DNA from: Zoogloea sp041908905
GTDB lineage: Bacteria > Pseudomonadota > Gammaproteobacteria > Burkholderiales > Rhodocyclaceae
Direction: 5' to 3'
Length of the DNA: 64,000 nt
Assembly: GCF_041908905.1 (NCBI RefSeq)
Contig: NZ_JAYREK010000011.1
Span: 40,531 to 104,530, forward strand
In this document: positions 33,696 through 42,128 of the stretch, one piece after another
Layout of the letters: the number at the start of each line of letters is the position of its first letter
Numbering within the stretch: position 1 is the stretch's first letter
Notes under the pieces: generated by a model
What the model was told of the DNA's origin: nothing
The model's database searches: none
Seen by the model: the letters and a program-made list of their open reading frames with translations, nothing else
Translations under genes and position numbers: made by a program

Positions 33696-33770
33696 GGCCC
33701 CCATGCGTCGACACGTCAGCCTTGTCGCCCGCCCGGGCTTCACCACTCGCCGCGCCACGAGGAGGCGGAT

Positions 33771-35117
33771 ATGGGAATTCTGAAACCCAAGGAGGTCGGC
33801 AGCGGTCTGCTCGCCACCGCCCTGCTCTGGAGCCTGATGCTCGGCTGGTGGCTGGCGGACGGCCAGAATCCGACGCCCGCCGAGCTGCTCGTCGATCTCG
33901 GCGTGCTGCCGCTGATCCTGATCGGCGGTTTTTTCCTGCTCCGGGGGGTCGTCGGGCAGCGGCTGGCGCCCTGGCCCGGCCCCGCCCCGGCATTGCCGCC
34001 GGCCGGCTCGGCTGGCCTTGCGCAGGCGGCGTTCGTGGGCGTGTGCCGGCAGGTGGTCGTCCCGGAGGGCGATCTCGCCCTGAACCTGCTCGACGCCTTC
34101 GTGGTCGCGCCGGGGGGGCGTTCCGGCGCAGCGCTGCTGTCGGCCATCGCGTCCGGGAGGGGGGCCAGGCTGCGCCGGCTGGAGGGCGCGGGCGGTCCGC
34201 CCGGTGTCGCCGAGGTCGAGGGCCTGGATGTGGAGGCCTTCGCCGAGCGCCTGCAGAGCGGTGTTCCGGCCCAGGAGGCCTGGCTCGCCAGTGATGAGCT
34301 GCTGCGCAGCCTGGCCCTGCTGGACGTCGTGCTGGGGGATGCCGTCGCGCGCCTGGAAGGGCTCGCCGGCGCTTCCCGGCTGCCCGTGCGCTGCGTCTGC
34401 CTGGTGCCGGCGCACTGGGAGGCGGCCCATTACCCGTGGCTGCACGGCTGGCTGCAGCGCACCTATCTCGCCGGTTTCGCCCCGGGCCGCTGCGAGCTCT
34501 CGCTGGTGCCGGTGGCCGATGGTCCGGCCGCGCTGGCCTATGTCGACGAGCTGTGCCTGGCCCTGAACCGCGAGCCGGGGGCGGGGCGTCTGGTGCTGCT
34601 GGCCTCGGCGGTGTCGGCCCTCGACCGGCGCATCCTGGCCGGCTGGGCCGCGCGGCATCCCGGCGGGCAGCGGCCTGGTGAATGCGCGGCGGCGCTCCTG
34701 TTGACCCGCGCAGGGCGGGTGCCGCAGCTGCCGGTTGCCGAGGGCGCGGTGGCGCAGATCGGCCGGCTCGTCGTCAGCCCGCGGGGCGGAGGTGCCGAGG
34801 CCGACGGCCAGTTTCCAGGCCGGCTGGGCGGTGTGCCGCCGGGGGGCCTCGTGTGCGACGGCGCACATCTGGCGGCCGGCGGCGCCGCATTTCCGGCCAC
34901 GCTCGCGCACCTCGATCCGCGGCACGACTGCCTGGCCACCGGCAGCGTCGTCGGTCTTGCCCCGCCAGCCGGCGCGCTGGTGGCCCTGGCCTGTGCCGCC
35001 AGCCGCGTCGGAGCCGGCCCGGTGCTGTGCCTCAGCATCCCGCACGAACACCGGTGGGCGGCCCTGCCTGTCCGGCCCCTGGCCGTGGCCTCACCCGCCG
35101 CGCCCCTCCGTACCTGA
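33771..35117 (+). CDS. T6SS-linked two-helix membrane protein, unknown
   Basis: A 448-residue protein with a strong ribosome site (ACGAGGAGGCGG) before the ATG. Two membrane helices (about residues 12-27 and 43-58; LLATALLWSLMLGWWLA and GVLPLILIGGFFLLRGV) precede about 380 residues of Ala/Gly/Leu-rich soluble sequence without a recognised motif. The start of the soluble part, VCRQVVVPEGDLALNLLDAF, and LPVRCVCLVPAHW look conserved-like. It is placed 17 bases before tssM, so it probably belongs to the T6SS membrane complex. Acinetobacter has an accessory gene (asaA) at a comparable place; I have no sequence evidence of homology. It is not TssL, which has a C-terminal membrane anchor and a DotU domain. 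Confidence 0.72.
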   Translation: MGILKPKEVGSGLLATALLWSLMLGWWLADGQNPTPAELLVDLGVLPLILIGGFFLLRGVVGQRLAPWPGPAPALPPAGSAGLAQAAFVGVCRQVVVPEGDLALNLLDAFVVAPGGRSGAALLSAIASGRGARLRRLEGAGGPPGVAEVEGLDVEAFAERLQSGVPAQEAWLASDELLRSLALLDVVLGDAVARLEGLAGASRLPVRCVCLVPAHWEAAHYPWLHGWLQRTYLAGFAPGRCELSLVPVADGPAALAYVDELCLALNREPGAGRLVLLASAVSALDRRILAGWAARHPGGQRPGECAAALLLTRAGRVPQLPVAEGAVAQIGRLVVSPRGGGAEADGQFPGRLGGVPPGGLVCDGAHLAAGGAAFPATLAHLDPRHDCLATGSVVGLAPPAGALVALACAASRVGAGPVLCLSIPHEHRWAALPVRPLAVASPAAPLRT

Positions 35118-35134
35118 CCGCGAGACCTGCCAAG

Positions 35135-38100
35135 ATGTCCCGATTCTCCAGTTTTCTCACCGATTCCCGGGTGCAGTCCGCCATCGGTGTCGCCGTCCTG
35201 AGCGCCATCGTGCTGCTCGGCGCCCGGGCCTTCCAGCTGGCGCTGGCCTGGGCCGTCGCCCTGTGCGGGCTGGTCGTCCTCGCCGGGGTGGCCGTCTGGC
35301 TGGTCCGGCGGCAGCGCGCGCGGCGGGCCGGTGAGGCGATCGGCACCCTGCTCGAGCGCCAGGGCGAGGCCGCGCCGGGCGCCACCGCCGGGGCCGAGCT
35401 GCAGGCCCTGCGGCAGCGCATGCAGGAGGCGGTGAAGACCATCAAGACGTCCCGCCTCGGCCAGCTCTCCGGTGTCGAGGCGCTCTACGAGCTGCCCTGG
35501 TACATCACCATCGGAAACCCCGCCGCCGGCAAGAGCAGCGCGATCGTCAACAGCGGCCTCACCTTCCCCTTCGAGGACGGTGGCCAGGCGGCGATCAAGG
35601 GGATCGGCGGCACCCGCAACTGCGACTGGTTCTTTACCACCGAGGGCATCCTGCTCGACACCGCCGGCCGCTACGCCATCCACGAGGAAGACCGCGCCGA
35701 GTGGCTGGGTTTCCTCGACCTGCTCAAGAAGCACCGCCCGCGGGCGCCGATCAACGGGGTGATCGTCACGGTCAGCATCGGCGAGCTGGTGGGCGGCGAC
35801 CCGGGCGCTGCGATCCAGCTCGCCAAGAGCCTGCGCCAGCGGGTGCAGGAGCTCATCGAGCGTCTCGAGGTGTTCGCGCCGGTGTATGTGCTGTTCACCA
35901 AGGCCGACCTGATCCCCGGCTTCCACGAGTTCTTCCGCGATCTCGACGCCGCCGAGCGCGACCGGGTGTGGGGTGCCACGCTGCCCGCGGACACGTCGGC
36001 CGGCGACGACCTGCTGGCCGTCTTCGACCGCCATTTCGACGAACTCCATGGGGGCCTGCGGGCGATCAGCGTCGCCCAGCTGGCGCGCCGGCAGGGCGAG
36101 GCCGTCGCCCCGGGGCTGCTCACCTTCCCGGCCGAGTTCCTGGCCATCCGCCCGGCCCTCCGGGCCTTCGTGGCGACCCTCTTCGAGGACAACCCCTTCC
36201 AGTTCAAGCCGGTGTTCCGCGGCTTCTACCTCAGCTCGGCGCTGCAGGGGGAGGATTTCGAGCCGGTCTCCAACGCGCGCATCGTCCGCCGTTTCGGCCT
36301 CGTCGATGCGCCCGCGCCGCAGCCGCCGACCACCAACCACGGCTACTTCCTGCGGCAGCTGTTCTCGAAGGTGGTCTTCCCCGACCGCAACCTGGTGCGC
36401 CAGCACAGCTCCCGCCGCAAGACCCTGCTGCGCCAGGGCGCCGTGCTGGCCTCGCTCGCCGTGCTCGGGCTGGCGCTGGCCGGCTGGAGCGCGTCCTACC
36501 TCAACAACCGCAGCCTGCTCTACAACGTCGCCCAGGATCTCGCCAAGGCCGCCAGGGTGCAGGAGGGGCGCATCGACCTGCAGTCGCGCCTGCAGGCCCT
36601 GGAGATCCTCCAGGACCGCCTCGCCCAGCTCGAACGCTTCAACGACGAGCACCCGCTGTCGCTGGGGCTCGGCCTCTACCAGGGCCGCGAGATGGCCGAC
36701 GCCCTGCGCCGTGAATACTTCGCCGGCGTCTCCAGCGTGATGCTCACCCCGGTCAAGGAAGCCCTCGAAGCCTTCCTGGCCGAGGTGCATGCCCAGGGCG
36801 ACAGGCTGCAGGCCCGGCCCGACGACAAGTCCGCCCCGCGGCCGGCCGCCGGCCAGCCCTATCGCGCCGCCCGGCCCGGCGACGTGGACGACGGCTACAA
36901 CGCCCTCAAGACCTACCTCATGCTGGCCAGCCATGAGCACCTCGATGCCGGCCACCTGTCCGACCAGATCACCCGCTTCTGGCGCGCGTGGCTGGAGGCC
37001 AACCGCGGCACCATGAGCCGCGAGGAGATGATCCGCTCGGCGGGGCGCATCCTGTCCTTCCACCTGGCCCACGCAAGCGACGCCGACTGGCCGACGATCC
37101 AGACCAACCTGTCGCTGGTGGACGACGTGCGCGACACCCTGCGCCGGGTGGTGCGCGGCATGCCGGCGGCGGAGCGGGTGTACGCCGAGATCCGCGCCCG
37201 CGCCTCGACCCGCTTCGCGCCGGTCACCGTGGCCGGCATCGTCGGCCCCGACAACGCCGGCCTGGTGAGCGGCAGCCACGTGGTCTCCGGCGCCCTCACC
37301 GTCGAGGCCTGGCGCGAGTACGTGCAGCCGGCCATCAAGGACGCCGCCACCAGCGCCCGCAAGAGCGTCGACTGGGTGCTCGAGACCACCGCCCGGGACG
37401 ACCTGACCCTCGAAGGCAGTCCGGAGCAGATCCAGAAGACCCTCGTCGAGATGTACAAGCGCGACTACGCCGAAGCCTGGCGCCAGTTCGTGCAGGGCAT
37501 CAACGTGGCGGCCTTCGACAGCTTCCCCGAGGCCGTCGCCGCGATGAACCGCCTCGGCGACGCCCAGGTGTCGCCGGTGGGCAAGCTCGTCAGGGCCATC
37601 GTCGAGCAGACCGCCTGGGACAACCCCTCCATGGCCAACGCCGGCCTCGAGCGGGCCCAGCGGGGCGTGCTCGACTGGTTCAAGCAGTCGGTGCTGCAGA
37701 TGGCGCCGAGCCCGGTGAAGGTGGACGTCAACGTCACCGCCAAGCCCGTCGAGATCCCGCTCGGGCCGATCGGCCGCGAGTTTGCCGGCTTCGGCCGCCT
37801 GGCCCTGCCACGGGAGGGCGGCGAGCCGCTCCTCGACACCTACCTCAAGCAGCTCTCCAAGATCCGCACCCGCCTCAACGGGCTGCAGAACCAGGGCGAC
37901 CCGGGCCCTGGCGCCCTCAAGCTGATGCGCGAGACCCTCGACGGCAACGGCTCCGAGCTGGCCGACGGGCTGCGCTTCGTGGACGAGCAGATGCTCACCG
38001 GCATGCCCGACGCCCAGCGCGCGGTGCTGCGCCCGTTGCTGCTGAGGCCCCTGCTGCAGACCTACGCGGCGGTCATCCGGCCGGCCTCCGAGGAGCTCAA

Positions 38101-38935
38101 CAAGACCTGGGAGGCCCAGGTCTACGAGCCCTTCAACCGCAAGCTGGCGCTCAAGTATCCCTTTGCCCCGAAGGCCGGCATCGAGGCCTCGCCGGCCGAG
38201 ATCGCCCAGATGTTCGGCCCCGAGGGCGCCATCGCCAGATACGTGGACGGCACCATGGGGCCGCTGGTGGTGCGGCGCGGCAACACCGTCACCCCGCGCA
38301 CCTGGGGCGAGCTGGGCCTGGTGCTGCAGCCCGAGTTCGGCAACGGCTTCGCGCGCTGGGTGTCGCCCCTCGAGGGCGGCGCCGCGACCGATGCGGGCGG
38401 CGGCGCCGGCCAGGCCCAGACGGTGTTCATGCTGCGGCCCCAGCCCGCCGCGGGCACCACCGGCTTCAGCGTCGAGATCGACGGCCAGAAGCTGGCCTAC
38501 CGCAACGGCCCGACCCAGTGGAACAACTTCGTGTGGCCCAATGCCGGCGGCGCGCCGGGGGCCCGCATCGTCGCCACCACCTTCGACGGCCGCACGATCG
38601 AGGTGGTCAATGTGCCCGGCCGTTTCGGTCTCGAGAAGATGATCAACGCCGCCACCCGCACCCGCCAGCCCGACGGCAGCTTCCGGCTGGTGTGGGCCGC
38701 CGAGGGGGTCGAGGTGGGCATTGACCTGCGCGTCGTCAGCAGCACCCAGGTGCAGGCCGCGGCGCCGGCAGGGCAGGGGGGTGACCGCGGGCTGGGCGGC
38801 CTGGTGCTGCCGGCCAGGGCCGTCGCGGTGGGAGGCGGCGGGGCGGGCGCCACCCCGGCCGCGAGCAGCCCGGCGTCGGCGGTTCCGCCAAGTGCGGGGC
38901 CGATCGCCCAGGTGGCGGCGGGGGGCGCCCCATGA
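35135..38935 (+). CDS. tssM: Type VI secretion membrane-complex protein TssM (IcmF)
   Basis: A 1266-residue protein, normal for TssM. Two membrane helices lie near the N-terminus (about 15-60), then a cytoplasmic GTPase-like domain with Walker A GNPAAGKSS at residues 127-135 and Walker B LLDTAGRY (Asp175), followed by IcmF-related segments. A third helix lies near residue 440 (AVLASLAVLGLALAGWSASYL). The long periplasmic part contains VGDAQV-like repeats and the C-terminal domain that contacts TssJ. It spans the inner membrane and periplasm as the channel of the T6SS. The next gene, tagF, overlaps its stop by ATGA. No tssJ or tssL lies in the window. Confidence 0.97.
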   Translation: MSRFSSFLTDSRVQSAIGVAVLSAIVLLGARAFQLALAWAVALCGLVVLAGVAVWLVRRQRARRAGEAIGTLLERQGEAAPGATAGAELQALRQRMQEAVKTIKTSRLGQLSGVEALYELPWYITIGNPAAGKSSAIVNSGLTFPFEDGGQAAIKGIGGTRNCDWFFTTEGILLDTAGRYAIHEEDRAEWLGFLDLLKKHRPRAPINGVIVTVSIGELVGGDPGAAIQLAKSLRQRVQELIERLEVFAPVYVLFTKADLIPGFHEFFRDLDAAERDRVWGATLPADTSAGDDLLAVFDRHFDELHGGLRAISVAQLARRQGEAVAPGLLTFPAEFLAIRPALRAFVATLFEDNPFQFKPVFRGFYLSSALQGEDFEPVSNARIVRRFGLVDAPAPQPPTTNHGYFLRQLFSKVVFPDRNLVRQHSSRRKTLLRQGAVLASLAVLGLALAGWSASYLNNRSLLYNVAQDLAKAARVQEGRIDLQSRLQALEILQDRLAQLERFNDEHPLSLGLGLYQGREMADALRREYFAGVSSVMLTPVKEALEAFLAEVHAQGDRLQARPDDKSAPRPAAGQPYRAARPGDVDDGYNALKTYLMLASHEHLDAGHLSDQITRFWRAWLEANRGTMSREEMIRSAGRILSFHLAHASDADWPTIQTNLSLVDDVRDTLRRVVRGMPAAERVYAEIRARASTRFAPVTVAGIVGPDNAGLVSGSHVVSGALTVEAWREYVQPAIKDAATSARKSVDWVLETTARDDLTLEGSPEQIQKTLVEMYKRDYAEAWRQFVQGINVAAFDSFPEAVAAMNRLGDAQVSPVGKLVRAIVEQTAWDNPSMANAGLERAQRGVLDWFKQSVLQMAPSPVKVDVNVTAKPVEIPLGPIGREFAGFGRLALPREGGEPLLDTYLKQLSKIRTRLNGLQNQGDPGPGALKLMRETLDGNGSELADGLRFVDEQMLTGMPDAQRAVLRPLLLRPLLQTYAAVIRPASEELNKTWEAQVYEPFNRKLALKYPFAPKAGIEASPAEIAQMFGPEGAIARYVDGTMGPLVVRRGNTVTPRTWGELGLVLQPEFGNGFARWVSPLEGGAATDAGGGAGQAQTVFMLRPQPAAGTTGFSVEIDGQKLAYRNGPTQWNNFVWPNAGGAPGARIVATTFDGRTIEVVNVPGRFGLEKMINAATRTRQPDGSFRLVWAAEGVEVGIDLRVVSSTQVQAAAPAGQGGDRGLGGLVLPARAVAVGGGGAGATPAASSPASAVPPSAGPIAQVAAGGAP

Positions 38936-39894
38936 GCCGTGCGGCCACCTTCTTCGGCAAGATCCCCGGCCGCGGCGACTTCGTGAAGGGCGCCGGCCAC
39001 CCTCCGCTGATCGGCAGGCTGGACGGCTGGGCCTCCGGGGCGATGGAGCTGATCGCCGACGATCCGGGCTGGAAGGCCGCCTACGACCAGGCCGCGCCCA
39101 TCGACTTTGCCTTCGTCGGTGCCGGCAGCGGGGTGTCGGTGGTGGGGCATCTGCGCCCGAGCGCCGACGCGTCAGGCCGGCGCTTTCCCTTTCTGGCCGC
39201 GGCCGCGGTGGAGCGGGGCGACACCCTGATGTTCCGCTGCGCCCCCTGCGGCCTCGGCGAGGCCTGGCGTGCCCTCGGCCGTCTCGCCGGGGCGGCGGTG
39301 GCGGGGGCGCCGGCGGCGGCCTGGCAGGACGCCCTCGAAGCCGTCGACTGCGGCGCCCATTTCGATGCGGCGATCCGCAGCGACCCGCTGGGGGCCTTCG
39401 TGCGCCAGACCCGCCTCGATGCCCTCGCGGCCTTGCTCGGCACCCGGCCGCAGGCCGTCGCCCGGGTGATCCTGGCCATCGGCCTGCTGCTGCGCCCCGT
39501 CCTCGGCCAGCCCTCCGCCGGCATCGACAAGGACCTGATCCTGCCGCTTCCGGCCGACCCCGACGCCGCGCTGCAGGTGGCCGGCCTGTGGCTGTACCTG
39601 GTCACCGCCTTCCTGCGCCACGCCGGGCTCGAGTTGCAGGTGCTGATCCCCTGCGGCGGCGGGCGCCTCCACCTGGGCTTCCGCGGGGCCACGGCGGACA
39701 CCCTGGCCGGGGCCCTCGCGCCGCTGCCGTCCGGGGGGCGGGCGATCCACCTCACCGACCCCGACTGGATCGACACCCAGCCGGCCCTCACCCGTGACCC
39801 GGGCATCGCCCGGCTGGCCAGCTATCTCGCCCGGCCGGAGATCGGGCTCGAACCGGTCGTCACCACCTTCCGCGAAGTCTTCCTCGGAGAATGA
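38932..39894 (+). CDS. tagF: Type VI secretion-associated protein TagF
   Basis: A 320-residue protein of the TagF family (TIGR03373-like). Its N-terminus AATFFGKIPGRGDFVKG and the following DGWASGAMELI...WKAAYDQAAPIDFAF, SGRRFPFLAAA are characteristic. TagF represses or posttranslationally tunes T6SS assembly in Pseudomonas and Agrobacterium by binding Fha. The start overlaps the tssM stop by ATGA, and the stop overlaps the next gene's start. At 320 residues it is longer than the P. aeruginosa protein (about 220 residues) with an additional C-terminal region of unknown function. No tagE/pppA or fha gene is close by. Confidence 0.93.
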   Translation: MSRAATFFGKIPGRGDFVKGAGHPPLIGRLDGWASGAMELIADDPGWKAAYDQAAPIDFAFVGAGSGVSVVGHLRPSADASGRRFPFLAAAAVERGDTLMFRCAPCGLGEAWRALGRLAGAAVAGAPAAAWQDALEAVDCGAHFDAAIRSDPLGAFVRQTRLDALAALLGTRPQAVARVILAIGLLLRPVLGQPSAGIDKDLILPLPADPDAALQVAGLWLYLVTAFLRHAGLELQVLIPCGGGRLHLGFRGATADTLAGALAPLPSGGRAIHLTDPDWIDTQPALTRDPGIARLASYLARPEIGLEPVVTTFREVFLGE

Positions 39895-40679
39895 ACATGT
39901 CCTCCCGCCTCGTCCAGGCTGCCCTGCTGTTGTCCCTGAGCCTGCCGGCCCTGGCCCAGACCGCCGCCCCGGCGGCCCCCGACGACACCGGCAAGCTCGT
40001 CGCCGCCGGCACCGTGCCCGACGAGGCCGCCCGCGCCGCAATCCTCGGCAGGCTGCGCGAGCTCTACGGCGCCGCCAACGTGGTGGACCGGCTCGAAGTG
40101 GGCGGGGTTGTGCCGCCCCCCGGCTGGGCCGACAACATGACCCGGCTGCTCTCCGGCCGGCTCCGCCAGGTTCATGGGGGCCGGCTGGAGGTGAGCGGCA
40201 CCCGGGTCGCCCTCAAGGGCACGGTGGCCAACGAGGCCCTGCGCCAGCAGGTGGTCTCCGAGATGGCCGGCGCGCTCAACCCCACCTACACCATCGACAA
40301 CGCCCTGGTGGTGGGCGGCGGCGGGCAGGGCGTGCTCGACAAGACCCTCGCCAACCGGGTCGTCGAGTTCGAGACCGCCTCGGCCCGGCTCACCCCGGCG
40401 GGCAGCCGGATCCTCGACGAGATGGCCGAGGCGATCAAGCGCATCGGCACGCCCCGCCTGCAGCTCATTGGCCACACCGACGGCAACGGCAAGCGTGAGG
40501 CCAACCTCGAGCTCAGCCTCGCGCGGGCCAACAGCGTGCGCAACTACCTGATCGAAAAGGGCATCCCCGCCGATTCGCTGGCCGCCTCCGGCGCCGGCCC
40601 CGACCGCCCGCTGGGCAGCAACGACACCGCCGAGGGGCGCGCCCGCAACCGCCGCATCGAGTTCCGGCTGGGCGGCTGA
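39891..40679 (+). CDS. T6SS-linked OmpA-family periplasmic protein
   Basis: A 262-residue protein with a signal peptide (QAALLLSLSLPALAQ) and no lipobox. The middle (about residues 40-130) has BON-like features (AILGRLRELYGAANVVDRLEVGG; LKGTVANEALRQQVVSEM), and the C-terminal OmpA domain contains EFETASARLTPAGSRIL, HTDGNGKREANLELSLARANSVRNYL and RNRRIEFRLGG. Peptidoglycan-binding OmpA proteins close tssM/tagF clusters in several bacteria, where they anchor the apparatus to the wall. It overlaps the tagF stop by ATGA, which makes it the last gene of the island. Confidence 0.88.
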   Translation: MNMSSRLVQAALLLSLSLPALAQTAAPAAPDDTGKLVAAGTVPDEAARAAILGRLRELYGAANVVDRLEVGGVVPPPGWADNMTRLLSGRLRQVHGGRLEVSGTRVALKGTVANEALRQQVVSEMAGALNPTYTIDNALVVGGGGQGVLDKTLANRVVEFETASARLTPAGSRILDEMAEAIKRIGTPRLQLIGHTDGNGKREANLELSLARANSVRNYLIEKGIPADSLAASGAGPDRPLGSNDTAEGRARNRRIEFRLGG

Positions 40680-40774
40680 GCTTCATCCCCGGGCCCGCCT
40701 GTCGCCGCGGCGGCCCTGGCCGTGCCGGGGCAGGGAGCCCCGCCGGTCTTCGCGTCGCCCCGATCTGACGAGCT

Positions 40775-40860
40775 GTTGTCACCTTACCGCCGGGGGCGGC
40801 GGTGAGCCGTTTTGTCATTAATCGTGGGTTAAGGGTGGCTATCGATAATCGGGTGACAAC
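40775..40860 (+). promoter_or_regulatory. Long-range inverted repeat upstream of the cytochrome gene
   Basis: GTTGTCACC (40775-40783) and GGTGACAAC (40852-40860) are perfect inverted copies, 68 bases apart, in the 204-base leader before the cytochrome/flavoprotein pair. Between them the sequence is AT-richer than the surroundings and contains ATCGATAATC. I could not place a convincing -35/-10. Confidence 0.25.
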
Positions 40861-40883
40861 ATCCCCTAAAGAGGTCACCCCGA

Positions 40884-42113
40884 ATGCGAACGCTCCCCCT
40901 GCAGAGCCATTCATCACCCGCCAGGCTGCGCGCCGGCATCCTGAGCGGTGCGCTTGCCGTCACCCTCGCCGCCTGTGGCGGCGGAGGCGGAGGCAGCGCG
41001 CCCACCGCCACCGCGGCGGCAGCCCCCAGCACGCTCTCCGGCACGGCCGTCGACGGCTACCTGCAGGGCGCGCGCGTGCTGCTCGACGTTAACGGCAACG
41101 GGCTCGCCGACCCCGGCGAGCCGACCGCCGTCACCGACGCCGCCGGCCGTTACAGCCTCGACTACAGCCAGGTCGCCAGCCCCCTCGCCGGCATGCGGGT
41201 GATCGTGACGGGCGGTATCGACACCGACACCGGCTACGCCTTCACCGGCATGCTCACCGCCCGCGCCGACGTGGCCCGCAGCGGCCAGCTGGTGTCGCCC
41301 CTCACCAGCCTGGTGGATGCCCTGGTGGCCCGCGGCCTGAGCCTCGACGAGGCGCGCACCAAGGTGGCCGGCGCCCTCGGGCTCACGGTGGCGGATCTCG
41401 CCACCGACCCGCTCGCGGTGCTCGCCAGCCAGCCCGGCCTGTACACCCGCCAGGTGGCCCTGCAGCGGGCCGTCCAGCTGATGGCCAGCGCCAGTCAGGG
41501 CAACGAGACGGCCCATCAGGCCCAGGAGCGGGTGCTCGGCGCCCTCGCCGCGGTGATTGTTGCCCAGAACGGGCCCGCCACCGTCGGCGAGATCGTCGCC
41601 CGGGCCAACGCCAGCCAGGCCGGCGTCGGCCGCGAGCTGGCCGAGGCCATCGAGGACACCCTGGAGCGGGCCCTGCGCACCCAGGGCGGCCACGCCAGCG
41701 CCAAGGCCAGCCTGAAGGCGATGGACCAGATCCGCCACGAGATGGAGAGCTCCCACGAGTACAACCTGGGCCAGGCGGCTTCCCGGCTCGACCAGCGCAA
41801 CCGGACCACCGCCTACAGCGGCCTGACGGGCAGCGCGGGCCGCAGCGAAGCGGTCAACACCCTCACGTCCCGCGATCGCACCACCGCCACCGTCAGCCAG
41901 CCGGCCTCCACCGCCGGCCGCCTGCTCGCCTCCAACTGCTTCCAGTGCCACGGCACCGGCGGCGTCGGTGGTTTCGAGCGGATCCGCGGCTCGGACGCCG
42001 CCGAGGTCAAGGACTACCTCCGCAAGCCCGCCCGCAGCGACATCATGGCGGCCCACGCCCAGGGCTACACCAACGCCCAGCTCGACGCGATCATCGCCTA
42101 CCTCAAGCAGTAA
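40884..42113 (+). CDS. Lipid-anchored monohaem cytochrome c with an N-terminal carboxypeptidase-regulatory-like domain
   Basis: A 409-residue lipoprotein with lipobox LAAC (Cys31) followed by a glycine run. Residues about 50-110 (SGTAVDGYLQGARVLLDVNGNGLADPGEPTAV, TDAAGRYSLDY) form a Ca-binding beta-sandwich-like domain. The middle (about 130-310) is Ala-rich and helical. The C-terminal domain has one haem site, CFQCH at residues 352-356, ending DIMAAHAQGYTNAQLDAIIAYLKQ with a candidate axial Met. It is placed 15 bases before an FccB-like flavoprotein and is therefore the likely electron acceptor. FccA partners normally have two haems and no lipid anchor, so this version is unusual. Confidence 0.85.
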   Translation: MRTLPLQSHSSPARLRAGILSGALAVTLAACGGGGGGSAPTATAAAAPSTLSGTAVDGYLQGARVLLDVNGNGLADPGEPTAVTDAAGRYSLDYSQVASPLAGMRVIVTGGIDTDTGYAFTGMLTARADVARSGQLVSPLTSLVDALVARGLSLDEARTKVAGALGLTVADLATDPLAVLASQPGLYTRQVALQRAVQLMASASQGNETAHQAQERVLGALAAVIVAQNGPATVGEIVARANASQAGVGRELAEAIEDTLERALRTQGGHASAKASLKAMDQIRHEMESSHEYNLGQAASRLDQRNRTTAYSGLTGSAGRSEAVNTLTSRDRTTATVSQPASTAGRLLASNCFQCHGTGGVGGFERIRGSDAAEVKDYLRKPARSDIMAAHAQGYTNAQLDAIIAYLKQ

Positions 42114-42128
42114 GGACCGGAGACCTCC

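Noticed and set aside
33703..33783. 26-residue open frame between the M15 peptidase and the 448-aa gene
   Set aside because: Arg-rich and without a ribosome site of its own; its 3' end overlaps the well-supported ATG at 33771.
33771..35117. TssL/DotU assignment for the protein before tssM
   Set aside because: TssL carries a DotU cytoplasmic domain and a C-terminal anchor; this protein has two N-terminal helices and no DotU motif.
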